From NCBI GenBank assembly GCA_963801045.1, contig CAWDDC010000003.1, positions 434,001 through 498,000 on the forward strand: DNA of 64,000 bases, written 5' to 3'. This DNA comes from JACCWP01 sp963801045. GTDB taxonomy: Bacteria > Actinomycetota > Actinomycetes > Propionibacteriales > Nocardioidaceae. Each line of letters begins with the position of its first letter. The first letter of the stretch is position 1. Both the position numbers and the translations under genes were made by a program. This document shows, in pieces, positions 28,011 to 35,473 of the stretch. The notes under the pieces are model-generated. The model saw nothing but the letters and a program-made list of their open reading frames with translations. It searched no databases and was not told the origin of the DNA.

Positions 28011-28928
28011 ATGGCGGGCGACCGGGTGCTGGTCGTGGGCGAGGCGCTCGTCGACGTACGGGTGGAGGGCGGGCGCACCTCGGAGCACCCCGGCGGGTCA
28101 CCGTTGAACGTCGCGGTCGGCCTGGCCCGGCTCGGCGTGCCGACCACGCTGGCCGCCCAGCTGGGTGACGACCCGCACGGCCGCATGGTCGCGGCCCACG
28201 TCGAGGCGTCCGGGGTCGACCTCGTCCGGCTGCCGCCGCACGGCCGCACGGCCACGGCGACCGCGCGGCTCGAGGCGGGCGGCGGCGCGACGTACGACTT
28301 CGACATCCGCTGGGACCCGGTGCAGCTGCCCGACGCCGGCGGCTTCCGGCTCGTGCACGTCGGCTCGATCGGCGCCACCCTGGCGCCAGGAGCCAACGCG
28401 GTGCTGGCCCTGACGCGGGAGGCGTCGTCGGCCGGCGTGCCGGTGTCGGTCGACCCCAACCTGCGGCCGAGCATCACGCCCGACATCGAGCAGGCCCGCG
28501 GCTACGTGCAGCCGATGGTGACGCTGGCGTCGATCGTGAAGCTGAGCGACGAGGACGCGGACGTGCTGTGGCCGGGCCAGGGCCCGGACGCGGTGCTGGA
28601 CATGCTGGCCGCCGCACCCGGGGCGCCGCTGGTCGCGATGACCCGGGGTGGCGCGGGCGCCTCGCTCGGCGCCGGCGGGCCCGGCGCGGGCGAGCCGCCG
28701 GCCGCGAGGTCGACGTCGCCGACACCATCGGCGCCGGGGACAGCTTCATGGCCGCGCTGCTCGCGGGGGCGCTGCTGCACGACCTCGCGGGCGCGGACAG
28801 CGTGGACGGCGCCCGTGCTCGACTGGCTGGGCGGTGTGGCCGTGGAGGCGGCCTCGATCACCTGCTCGCGGCCGGGCGCCGACCCGCCGTGGGCATCCGA
28901 GCTGCCGGCCCTGGCCGCCGGCCCCTGA
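28011..28928 (+). CDS. PfkB family carbohydrate kinase (two compensating frame breaks)
   Basis: The N-terminal part has VLVVGEALVDVRVEGG, PGGSPLNVAVGLARLGVPTT and DDPHGRMV, typical of ribokinase/fructokinase proteins. The signature VADTIGAGDSFMAALLAGAL near the C-terminus, holding the catalytic Asp, is in another frame between about 28690 and 28810; the chain then returns for VLDWLGGVAVEAASITCSRP. Two opposite indels explain this. About 305 residues. Probably a fructokinase or related sugar kinase, co-transcribed with glpX. Confidence 0.8.
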   Translation: MAGDRVLVVGEALVDVRVEGGRTSEHPGGSPLNVAVGLARLGVPTTLAAQLGDDPHGRMVAAHVEASGVDLVRLPPHGRTATATARLEAGGGATYDFDIRWDPVQLPDAGGFRLVHVGSIGATLAPGANAVLALTREASSAGVPVSVDPNLRPSITPDIEQARGYVQPMVTLASIVKLSDEDADVLWPGQGPDAVLDMLAAAPGAPLVAMTRGGAGASLGAGGPGAGEPPAARSTSPTPSAPGTASWPRCSRGRCCTTSRARTAWTAPVLDWLGGVAVEAASITCSRPGADPPWASELPALAAGP

Positions 28929-28931
28929 CCT

Positions 28932-29219
28932 GGGGATCATCCGCGCACTACGCCCGCCCTCTAGGGATCATCCGCGCAGTACGCCCGCCCTCCTGGGGAT
29001 CATCCGCGCGTTACGCCCGCCCTCCTGGGGATCATCCGCGCACTACGCCCGCTCTCCTGGAGATCATCCGCGCAGTACGCCCGCCCTCCTGGGGATCATC
29101 CGCGCAGTACGCCTGCTGACCCGCTGCGGGAGGTCGTTGGTGGCGCCGCCGGGGCGTAACGCGCGGATGATCGCGGGAGGGTGACCGGCGCCGGTGCGGG
29201 GCGTAACGCGCGGATGATC
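28932..29219. repeat. 32-bp tandem repeat array with two inverted copies
   Basis: The core GATCATCCGCGC followed by two variable bases and TACGCCC starts at 28935, 28966, 28998, 29030, 29062 and 29094, a period of 31 then 32 bases, with GCCCTCCTGGG between cores. Two further copies lie inverted at 29152-29172 and 29199-29219. The array fills the gap between the kinase and hydrolase genes. There are no unique spacers, so it is not CRISPR. The inverted copies could pair with the direct ones in RNA or single-stranded DNA. Confidence 0.9.
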
Positions 29220-29256
29220 GGGGGTGGGGGGGGATACCGCTGGGTAGCCTGTCCGG

Positions 29257-30166
29257 GTGAGCGAAGCGACGGCCGAGCTGCCCACCGGCATCACGCTTGC
29301 GTACGAGACGTTCGGCGACCCCGGCGACGACGCGCTGCTGCTGGTGATGGGCCTCGGCGGGCCGATGAACTGGTGGCACCGCGACCTGTGCGCCCAGCTC
29401 GCCGCGCGCGGGTTCTTCGTGATCAGGTTCGACAACCGGGACGTGGGCCGCTCGTCGCGGATGCGCGGCACCGGCCGGCTGACCCGGCGCTCGCTGGTCC
29501 GGGCCTACCTCGGCGACCGCACGGCCACCCCGTACACGTTGGCGGACATGGCCGACGACGGCGTTCGACCTGCTGGACGCGCTCGACATCCACGCCGCGC
29601 ACGTCACCGGCGTCTCGATGGGCGGCATGATCGCGCAGACGATGGCGCTGGCCCGACCCGAACGCGTGCGCTCGCTGGTGTCGATCATGTCGACCACCGG
29701 CAGCCGCCGGGTCGGCTGGGCCGACCCCCGGCTGCTGCGCCTGCTGCTCGCCCCGCCGGCGAGGACCCGGGACGACTACATCGCGCGGGCACCCGCTGCC
29801 TGGACGGTGATCGGGTCGCCCGACTACCCCGCACCCGCCGACGAGATCCGCGAACGGGCCGGCGAGACGTGGGACCGCGGTGCCGACCGGGTCGGCGCGA
29901 CCCGGCAGATGCTGGCGATCCTGGGCCAGCCCGACCGCACGGCCGGACTGCGCAGGCTGCGGATCCCTGCGTGCGTGGTGCACGGCATCGCCGACAAGCT
30001 CGTGCACCGCTCAGGCGGGCTCGCCACCGCCAGGGCGATCCCCGGCGCCGAGCTGGTGCTCGTGCCCGGCATGGCGCACGACCTGCCGCGCGAGCTGTGG
30101 CCGGTCTTCGTCGACGCGATCGTGCGTACGGCCGGCCGCGCCCGCGCGGCGACCGCCGTCGGCTGA
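29257..30166 (+). CDS. Alpha/beta fold hydrolase (frame break)
   Basis: A GTG-started protein of about 302 residues. The oxyanion region is LLVMGLGGPMNWWH, then FDNRDVGRSSRM, the nucleophile elbow HVTGVSMGGMIAQTMAL, acid VVHGIADKLVH and the final His in VPGMAHDLPREL. One extra G near 29561 breaks the chain before AFDLLDALDI. This is a typical hydrolase of the proline iminopeptidase/haloperoxidase-like group. Substrate unknown. It ends 29 bases before the stop of the convergent regulator gene. The repeat array lies directly upstream. Confidence 0.82.
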
Positions 30167-30195
30167 CCCGCCGCGCGCTCGACTGCGGGCGGCAC

Positions 30196-32010
30196 TCAGC
30201 TCGCCGGCGCGACGATCCCGTACTCGTGGATCTTGCGGTAGATGGTGGCGCGCGACATACCCAGCGACCGGGCCGCCCGCGCCTTGTTGCCCTGTGCGTC
30301 CATCAGGCTGTTGACGATCGCGTCCCGCTCCATCGACTCCAGCGGGCTCAGCGAGCGGCGGCTGACGGTACGCAGCTCGGCGGGCAGGTCGGCCGGCAGG
30401 ATGAGGCCGGCCCGCCGGTGCTGCGCGACATAGCGCAGCACCTGGTAGACCTGCTCGGCGTTGCCCGGCCAGGACGCGCGCATCAGCAGCTGCATCGCCT
30501 CGGGTGAGCAGCCGAGCTGGCCGCCATGGCCCAGCCGGGCGAGGAAGAACGCCACCAGCCGCGGCAGGTCCTCGAGGTGCATCCGCAGCGGCGGCACCTC
30601 GACGGTGCTCGGGAACAGCTGCAGCAGCCGGTCGAGCTCCGGGCCGGACGCGGGGTAGCGCAGGGTCACGGCGACCCAGAGGTCGCGGTCGCGGCTGCCG
30701 CTGCGCGCATCCTGCAGCGCGGTCGACAGCGCCCGCAGCTGTGGCCCGTCGAGGCTGTCCACGTGCTGCACGACGACGCTGTCGGCCTGCAGCAGCGTCT
30801 TGCCGATGTCGGCCAGCCAGCTCCGGCCGGCGCCGCTGCCGGTGCCGCGGTCGGTCTGCGCTCCGTCGAGCACGAGGAAACGCCCCACCGGCTGCCGGCG
30901 CAGCTGTGCGGCGCGCAGCAGCGCCAGCTTGCCGACGCCGGCCTCGCCCTGCACGGCCAGCCACTCCCCCGACCGGAAGATCCGCTCCACCTCGTGGCAC
31001 GCACGCAGCCACAGCGGCGCCGACCCCACCAGGCCCGGCAGCAGCATCGGCGCCGCGACGTCGCGGCGCTCGGACTGCCGGCCGAGGGCCTCGCCCATCT
31101 TGACGTGCACGACCACGCCGGCCGGCTCGCCGGCACCGCGCACGGGGCGGCAGTACATCCGCGCGGACACGCCGGTGGGCAGCTCGACCAGGATCGAACC
31201 CCGCTGCCCGGCGGCCACCGCCTCGGACGCCTGCCGGAGCAGCGTCGCCTGGTCGGCGGGGTCGAGCTGGGTGCGGGCGTGGTCGTTGAGCATCACCACG
31301 TCGCTGTTCAGCGCGAAGACCACGCCGGTCATCCGTCGACAGGTGCGCAGGTACTCCTGGAACAGCTCGAGCTGCTGGGCACCGGCGTCGGCGAGCAGCG
31401 CCTGCCGGATCTGCTCGGCGGTGGTCTTGGCGAGGGTGAGCAGCAGGGACCCGGCGTCCTTGCGCCAGCAGGTGAGGTCGAGCGCTCCCACCGTCCGGCC
31501 GGTGATCGGGTGCTGGATCGGGACGCCCGCGCAGGCCAGCTGCTCGAGGTGCTCGGCGTAGTGCTCGTGGCCGAACACGTGCGTCGGGCCGCCGACCTCG
31601 AGCGCCGTGCCGATGCCGTTGGTGCCGATGAACTCCTCGCCGTAGCTGAAGCCCGGCGCCAGCAGGACCCGGTCGAGGTGCCGCTCGAGGTCGTGGTCTG
31701 CGGTCTGCCGGCTGAGCACGAGCCCGGTCGGGTCGGTGAGGATGATGCTGATCGACTGACCGTCGAGCTGCTGGCCGAGGCTGCGCAGCACCGGTTCGGA
31801 CGCCCGGGCGAGCGGGCTGTCGAGGTCGGGGTCGCGGACGTACGGGAGCTCGACCTGGTCGGCCGGCACCTGCAGGTCGCGGGACCGCTCCCACGACGCG
31901 AGGATCGGCCCCCGGACCCGACCGGGCTGGACAGCGTCAGCGGTGAGGAAGTGCACGCGGCTGGCAGCGACGCCCTCGCCGTCGGGCGGCAGCGGCCTGG
32001 TTGCGGGCAT
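30196..32010 (-). CDS. GAF-AAA-Fis type transcriptional activator of the prm locus (MimR/AcoR-like)
   Basis: Intact, 604 residues. The N-terminus ILASWERSRDLQVPADQVEL and LSRQTADHDLERHLDRVLLA leads to a GAF-like domain with EFIGTNGIGTALEVG, the AcoR-family hallmark. The central AAA+ region is degenerate: a P-loop-like GEAGVGKLALLRAA is present, but no GAFTGA sigma-54 contact loop and only a weak Walker B (VVVQHVDSLD). The C-terminus NKARAARSLGMSRATIYRKI is a Fis-type helix-turn-helix. It is divergent from the monooxygenase genes, like MimR of mycobacteria. A GTG at 32019 is an alternative start. Confidence 0.88.
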   Translation of the reverse strand: MPATRPLPPDGEGVAASRVHFLTADAVQPGRVRGPILASWERSRDLQVPADQVELPYVRDPDLDSPLARASEPVLRSLGQQLDGQSISIILTDPTGLVLSRQTADHDLERHLDRVLLAPGFSYGEEFIGTNGIGTALEVGGPTHVFGHEHYAEHLEQLACAGVPIQHPITGRTVGALDLTCWRKDAGSLLLTLAKTTAEQIRQALLADAGAQQLELFQEYLRTCRRMTGVVFALNSDVVMLNDHARTQLDPADQATLLRQASEAVAAGQRGSILVELPTGVSARMYCRPVRGAGEPAGVVVHVKMGEALGRQSERRDVAAPMLLPGLVGSAPLWLRACHEVERIFRSGEWLAVQGEAGVGKLALLRAAQLRRQPVGRFLVLDGAQTDRGTGSGAGRSWLADIGKTLLQADSVVVQHVDSLDGPQLRALSTALQDARSGSRDRDLWVAVTLRYPASGPELDRLLQLFPSTVEVPPLRMHLEDLPRLVAFFLARLGHGGQLGCSPEAMQLLMRASWPGNAEQVYQVLRYVAQHRRAGLILPADLPAELRTVSRRSLSPLESMERDAIVNSLMDAQGNKARAARSLGMSRATIYRKIHEYGIVAPAS

Positions 32011-32126
32011 CCGTCCCACCGACGCTCACCTACCTCGTCGCCGCACCTCGTTGTCGGCTCGGCCCACCCGGTTGCGACCGCACTCCGCAGACGCTCCGGG
32101 GCGGGCATAGCCACGATAAGCCGCAA

Positions 32127-32138
32127 CCTGCGCGCAGG
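32127..32138. other. Short palindrome between regulator and prm genes
   Basis: CCTGCGCGCAGG is a perfect 12-base palindrome eight bases from the first GTCTCA-N3-TGAGAC site. It may be a second binding element or chance in GC-rich DNA. Confidence 0.3.
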
Positions 32139-32146
32139 CTCCGACT

Positions 32147-32161
32147 GTCTCAAATTGAGAC
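32147..32161. promoter_or_regulatory. Upstream activator site 1, GTCTCA-AAT-TGAGAC
   Basis: A perfect 6-bp inverted repeat with a three-base centre, 84 bases before the small gene at 32246 and 136 bases before the regulator start. The same arms recur at 32539. A Fis-type activator dimer is the natural ligand; binding is inferred. The 32011-32245 gap contains no clear -35/-10 or -24/-12 promoter. Confidence 0.7.
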
Positions 32162-32245
32162 TCACCTCGCCAAGGTCCGCCGGGTAGACCGGGAACGAGA
32201 ACGTCCGCGACCGGTCACCGCGACCCGTCAGGAGGGCAGTGGCCC

Positions 32246-32494
32246 ATGAGCACGGCCGACGCCGCAGAACCCGAGACGTACAACCCGTGGACCGTGGTCA
32301 ACCTGGTCTTCACCCACCTCGCCGAGCAGGGGCTGCACCCGGTGCTGGGCGAGAGCGGGGACCCGGGCCCGCCGGCGACGGCGCTGCTCGAGGCGCTGGG
32401 GATCGAGCCGGCCGCGGAGGGCAACCGCGAGGTCATGCGCGACGTGCACGAACACCTGGCAGAGATCCGCGCCGTGATGCTCGGCGAGCGCTGA
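32246..32494 (+). CDS. Small acidic protein of unknown function at the head of the prm locus
   Basis: Intact, 82 residues, with a strong ribosome site (GGAGGGCAG) before the ATG. The sequence has TYNPWTVVNLVFTHLAEQGL and HPVLGESGDPGPPATALLEA, then two amphipathic helices ending EHLAEIRAVMLGER. No cysteine, signal peptide or membrane segment is present, so it is a cytosolic, all-helical protein. No known domain is recognised. It is framed by the two GTCTCA-N3-TGAGAC sites and read in the prm direction, so it is probably expressed with or just ahead of the oxygenase. Possible roles: assembly factor, modulator of the regulator, or oxygenase accessory. Confidence 0.75.
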   Translation: MSTADAAEPETYNPWTVVNLVFTHLAEQGLHPVLGESGDPGPPATALLEALGIEPAAEGNREVMRDVHEHLAEIRAVMLGER

Positions 32495-32538
32495 CGAGGG
32501 AGAGGTGGACGGCCGGCAGACGACCGACGGCGGCCAGC

Positions 32539-32580
32539 GTCTCATTGTGAGACCGCCGAAAGGCTTCCGTGCACGTCTCA
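32539..32580 (+). promoter_or_regulatory. Upstream activator site 2 and half-site before prmA
   Basis: GTCTCA-TTG-TGAGAC (32539-32553) repeats the arms and spacing of the site at 32147 with a different centre. A further half-site GTCTCA is at 32575-32580. The full site centre is about 86 bases before the prmA ATG, a normal distance for an activator site. Confidence 0.72.
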
Positions 32581-32631
32581 TGGCCCTTGGCTGAGTCAGT
32601 AACGGCAACCAGCAGACAGCAAGGAGTGGTG

Positions 32632-34284
32632 ATGAGTCGCCAGAGCGTGGCCAAGGCCCACGAGAAGATCCAGGAGCTGGCGTGGGAGCCGCTCTACCAC
32701 GAGCCCGTCTCCCAGTACGGCACTGACTACACGTTCCAGAAGGCGAAGAAGAAGGACCCGCTCAAGCAGGTCCTCCGGTCCTACTTCCCCATGCAGGAGG
32801 AGAAGGACCACCGCGTCTACGGAGCAGCCGACGGCGCGATCCGCGGCAACATGTTCCGCCAGGTGCAGGAGCGCTGGCTGGAGTGGCAGAAGCTCTTCCT
32901 GAGCATCATCCCGCTGCCGGAGATCTCGGCGGCCCGCGCGATGCCGCTGTTGTTCCGCACCGTGCCCAACCCGGAGCTGCACAACGGCCAGGCCATCCAG
33001 ATGATCGACGAGGTCCGGCACTCGACGATCCAGCAGAACCTCAAGCGCCTGTACATGAACAACTACATCGACCCGGCCGGCTTCAACAGCAGCCTGCGCA
33101 ACTTCCAGAACGACTACTGCGGCACGATCGGCCGGCAGTTCGCCGAGGGCTTCATCACCGGTGACGCCATCACGGCGGCGAGCATCTACCTGACGATCGT
33201 GGCGGAGACGGCGTTCACCAACACGCTGTTCGTCGCGATGCCGGCAGAGGCGGCCGCCAACGGCGACTACCTGCTGCCCACGGTGTTCCACTCGGTGCAG
33301 TCGGACGAGTCGCGGCACATCAGCAACGGCTACGCGACCCTGCTGATGGCACTGGCCGACGAGGGCAACCACCAGCTGCTCGAGCGCGACCTGCGCTACG
33401 CGTGGTGGAACAACCACCGCGTGGTCGACGCCGCGATCGGCACGTTCATCGAGTACGGCACCAAGGACCGCCGCAAGGACCGCGAGAGCTACGCCGAGAT
33501 GTGGCGTCGGTGGATCTACGACGACTACTACCGCAGCTACCTCGTGCCGCTCGAGAAGTACGGCCTGGTCATCCCGCACGACCTCATCGAGGAGTCCTGG
33601 AACCAGATCTGGAACAAGGGCTACGTGCACGAGGTCGCGCAGTTCTTCTGCACCGGGTGGCTCGCCAACTACTGGCGGATGGACCCGATGACGGACAAGG
33701 ACTTCGAGTGGTTCGAGTACAAGTACCCGGGCTGGTACGACAAGTACGGCGCCTGGTGGGAGAACTACGCCCGGCTGTCGGAGCCGAACGGGCACCACCC
33801 GATCGTCGCCGAAGCCGTCGACTACGACTACCCGCACCGGTGCTGGACCTGCATGGTGCCGTGCCTGGTCCGTGAGGACATGGTGATGGCGGAGGTCGAC
33901 GGGCAGACGCGCACGTACTGCCACGAGGCCTGCCGCTGGACCGACGTCGAGGCGTTCCGCCCGACCTACCAGGGCCGGGAGACCCCGAACATGGGTCAGC
34001 TGATCGGCAAGCGTGAGTGGGAGACCCTCTACCACGGCTGGAACTGGGCCGACGTGGTCTCCGACATGGGCTACGTCCGTGACGACGGCAAGACCATGGT
34101 GGCCCAGCCGCACCTGAACCTGGACCCGAAGAAGATGTGGACGCTCGACCACCTGCGCCGGATGCCACCGCTGCAGAGCCCGAACGTCCTGCTCAACGAG
34201 ATGTCGGACGACGAGAAGAAGGCCTTCCACGCGAACTACATCCGTGGCGGCCCCGCTGGCCGGCCGGCACCCGCCGAGGCCTGA
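32632..34284 (+). CDS. prmA: Propane 2-monooxygenase-type hydroxylase large (alpha) subunit
   Basis: Intact, 550 residues. It opens MSRQSVAKAHEKIQELAWEP, as in group 5 soluble diiron monooxygenases. The six iron ligands can be placed: E97 (PEISAARAMP), E127 and H130 (IDEVRHS), E192 (VAETAFTN), E226 and H229 (SDESRHISNG). The spacings 30, 3, 62, 34 and 3 equal those of methane monooxygenase hydroxylase. A Cys-rich part (HRCWTCMVPCLV, YCHEACRWTD) follows. The enzyme hydroxylates propane at C2 with PrmC as partner, electrons from PrmB and coupling protein PrmD. AAGGAG precedes the ATG. Confidence 0.95.
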   Translation: MSRQSVAKAHEKIQELAWEPLYHEPVSQYGTDYTFQKAKKKDPLKQVLRSYFPMQEEKDHRVYGAADGAIRGNMFRQVQERWLEWQKLFLSIIPLPEISAARAMPLLFRTVPNPELHNGQAIQMIDEVRHSTIQQNLKRLYMNNYIDPAGFNSSLRNFQNDYCGTIGRQFAEGFITGDAITAASIYLTIVAETAFTNTLFVAMPAEAAANGDYLLPTVFHSVQSDESRHISNGYATLLMALADEGNHQLLERDLRYAWWNNHRVVDAAIGTFIEYGTKDRRKDRESYAEMWRRWIYDDYYRSYLVPLEKYGLVIPHDLIEESWNQIWNKGYVHEVAQFFCTGWLANYWRMDPMTDKDFEWFEYKYPGWYDKYGAWWENYARLSEPNGHHPIVAEAVDYDYPHRCWTCMVPCLVREDMVMAEVDGQTRTYCHEACRWTDVEAFRPTYQGRETPNMGQLIGKREWETLYHGWNWADVVSDMGYVRDDGKTMVAQPHLNLDPKKMWTLDHLRRMPPLQSPNVLLNEMSDDEKKAFHANYIRGGPAGRPAPAEA

Positions 34285-34300
34285 GCGAGCATCAGGTGAC

Positions 34301-34343
34301 GACGGGAAGGGGGCCGGCTGCGAGGTCGAGCCCCCTTTCCGTC
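34301..34343 (+). promoter_or_regulatory. Intercistronic stem-loop between prmA and prmB
   Basis: GACGGGAAGGGGGC (34301-34314) pairs with GCCCCCTTTCCGTC (34330-34343) over 14 bases with one G-U wobble; the loop is 15 bases. It begins 17 bases after the prmA stop and ends 34 bases before the prmB ATG. No U tract follows, so it is more likely a partial terminator or a 3' stabiliser of prmA mRNA than a full stop. Confidence 0.65.
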
Positions 34344-34377
34344 CCCGGCACAGTCGGCAGAGAGGGGGTCCGTGGGC

Positions 34378-35418
34378 ATGGGTGACAAGCACACCGTGCG
34401 GTTCGAGCCGGTCGGCATCGAGATCGAGGTCGACGAGGACCAGACCGTGCTGCGCGCTGCGGCCGAACAGGGCGTCACGCTGATGCACGGCTGCAAGGAG
34501 GGCCAGTGCGCCTCCTGCAAGTCGTTCGTGCTCGACGGCGAGGACCCCGAGCTGGACAAGTACTCCACCTTCGCGCTGCCCGACTTCGAGCTCGAGGAGG
34601 GCTACACCCTGCTCTGCCGGGCGCACGTCTACGAGGACGTGACGATCGAGCTGCTCAACTACGACGAGGAGATGATGCGGTCGGGCCACCCGATCGTCGA
34701 GGTCACCGCCGAGGTCGTGGCCAACGACCCGGTGACGCACGACATGCGGCACCTCGTCCTCAAGCTGGTCGAGCCGTCGGAGTTCGCGTACTGGCCCGGC
34801 CAGTACATGGACATCACGATTCCCGACACCGACACCAGCCGGTCGTTCTCCATGGCCAACACGACCTGCAAGGAGAGCGGGCAGCTCGAGTTCGTCATCA
34901 AGATCTACGAGGACGGCCAGTTCTCGAAGTTCCTCGACCTCAAGCTGGGCGTCGGCGACCACCTGCGCCTGGCCGGGCCGTTCGGGGTCTTCACCCTCCG
35001 CGACCGCGACTCCGACATCGTCTTCGTCGGCGGCGGCGCCGGGATGGCCCCGATCCTGTGCCTGCTGCGAGTGCTGGCCGAGCGGGACAGCAACCGCAAG
35101 GCGACCTACTACTACGGCGCCCGGACCAAGCACGACCTGTGCTTCGAGGACGAGCTCCGCGCCCTCGAGGAGAAGCTGCCGAACTTCACGTACGTGCCGG
35201 CGCTGTCCGAGCCGACCGATGACGACGCCTGGGACGGCGAGGTCGGCATGATCACCGACGTGGTGAAGAAGCACGAGACCGACCTGTCGGAGGTCGACTC
35301 CTACGTCTGCGGACCACCCCCGATGGTCGAGGCGGCGATGGCGGTCCTGGACGGGCTCGGGGCGGACGAGAAGCACATCTACTACGACAAGTTCACGACG
35401 ACCGGCACAGCACAGTGA
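34378..35418 (+). CDS. prmB: Propane monooxygenase reductase
   Basis: Intact, 346 residues. The N-terminal plant-type 2Fe-2S domain has C39, C44, C47 and C80 (HGCKEGQCASCKS and TLLCRAH). The FAD domain follows with SRSFSMANTTC (the RxYS-type motif), then the NAD domain with FVGGGAGMAPILCLLR and YVCGPPPMVEAAM. It passes electrons from NADH through FAD and the cluster to the diiron site. AGAGGGGG lies upstream; the GTG at 34372 is an alternative start. Second structural gene of the locus, after the stem-loop. Confidence 0.95.
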   Translation: MGDKHTVRFEPVGIEIEVDEDQTVLRAAAEQGVTLMHGCKEGQCASCKSFVLDGEDPELDKYSTFALPDFELEEGYTLLCRAHVYEDVTIELLNYDEEMMRSGHPIVEVTAEVVANDPVTHDMRHLVLKLVEPSEFAYWPGQYMDITIPDTDTSRSFSMANTTCKESGQLEFVIKIYEDGQFSKFLDLKLGVGDHLRLAGPFGVFTLRDRDSDIVFVGGGAGMAPILCLLRVLAERDSNRKATYYYGARTKHDLCFEDELRALEEKLPNFTYVPALSEPTDDDAWDGEVGMITDVVKKHETDLSEVDSYVCGPPPMVEAAMAVLDGLGADEKHIYYDKFTTTGTAQ

Positions 35419-35473
35419 CGAGGCGAACCACCGTGACCGACCACCCGAACAGTGAAGGCGAGGCGGACCTGAC

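Noticed and set aside
28932..29219. CRISPR array
   Set aside because: The repeats are contiguous with no unique spacers, two copies are inverted, and no cas gene is in the window.
32495..32631. Sigma-54 -24/-12 promoter upstream of prmA
   Set aside because: No TGGCAC-N5-TTGC-like pair is present; the nearest text (GGCCCTTGGCTGAG) does not match, and the regulator lacks the GAFTGA loop.
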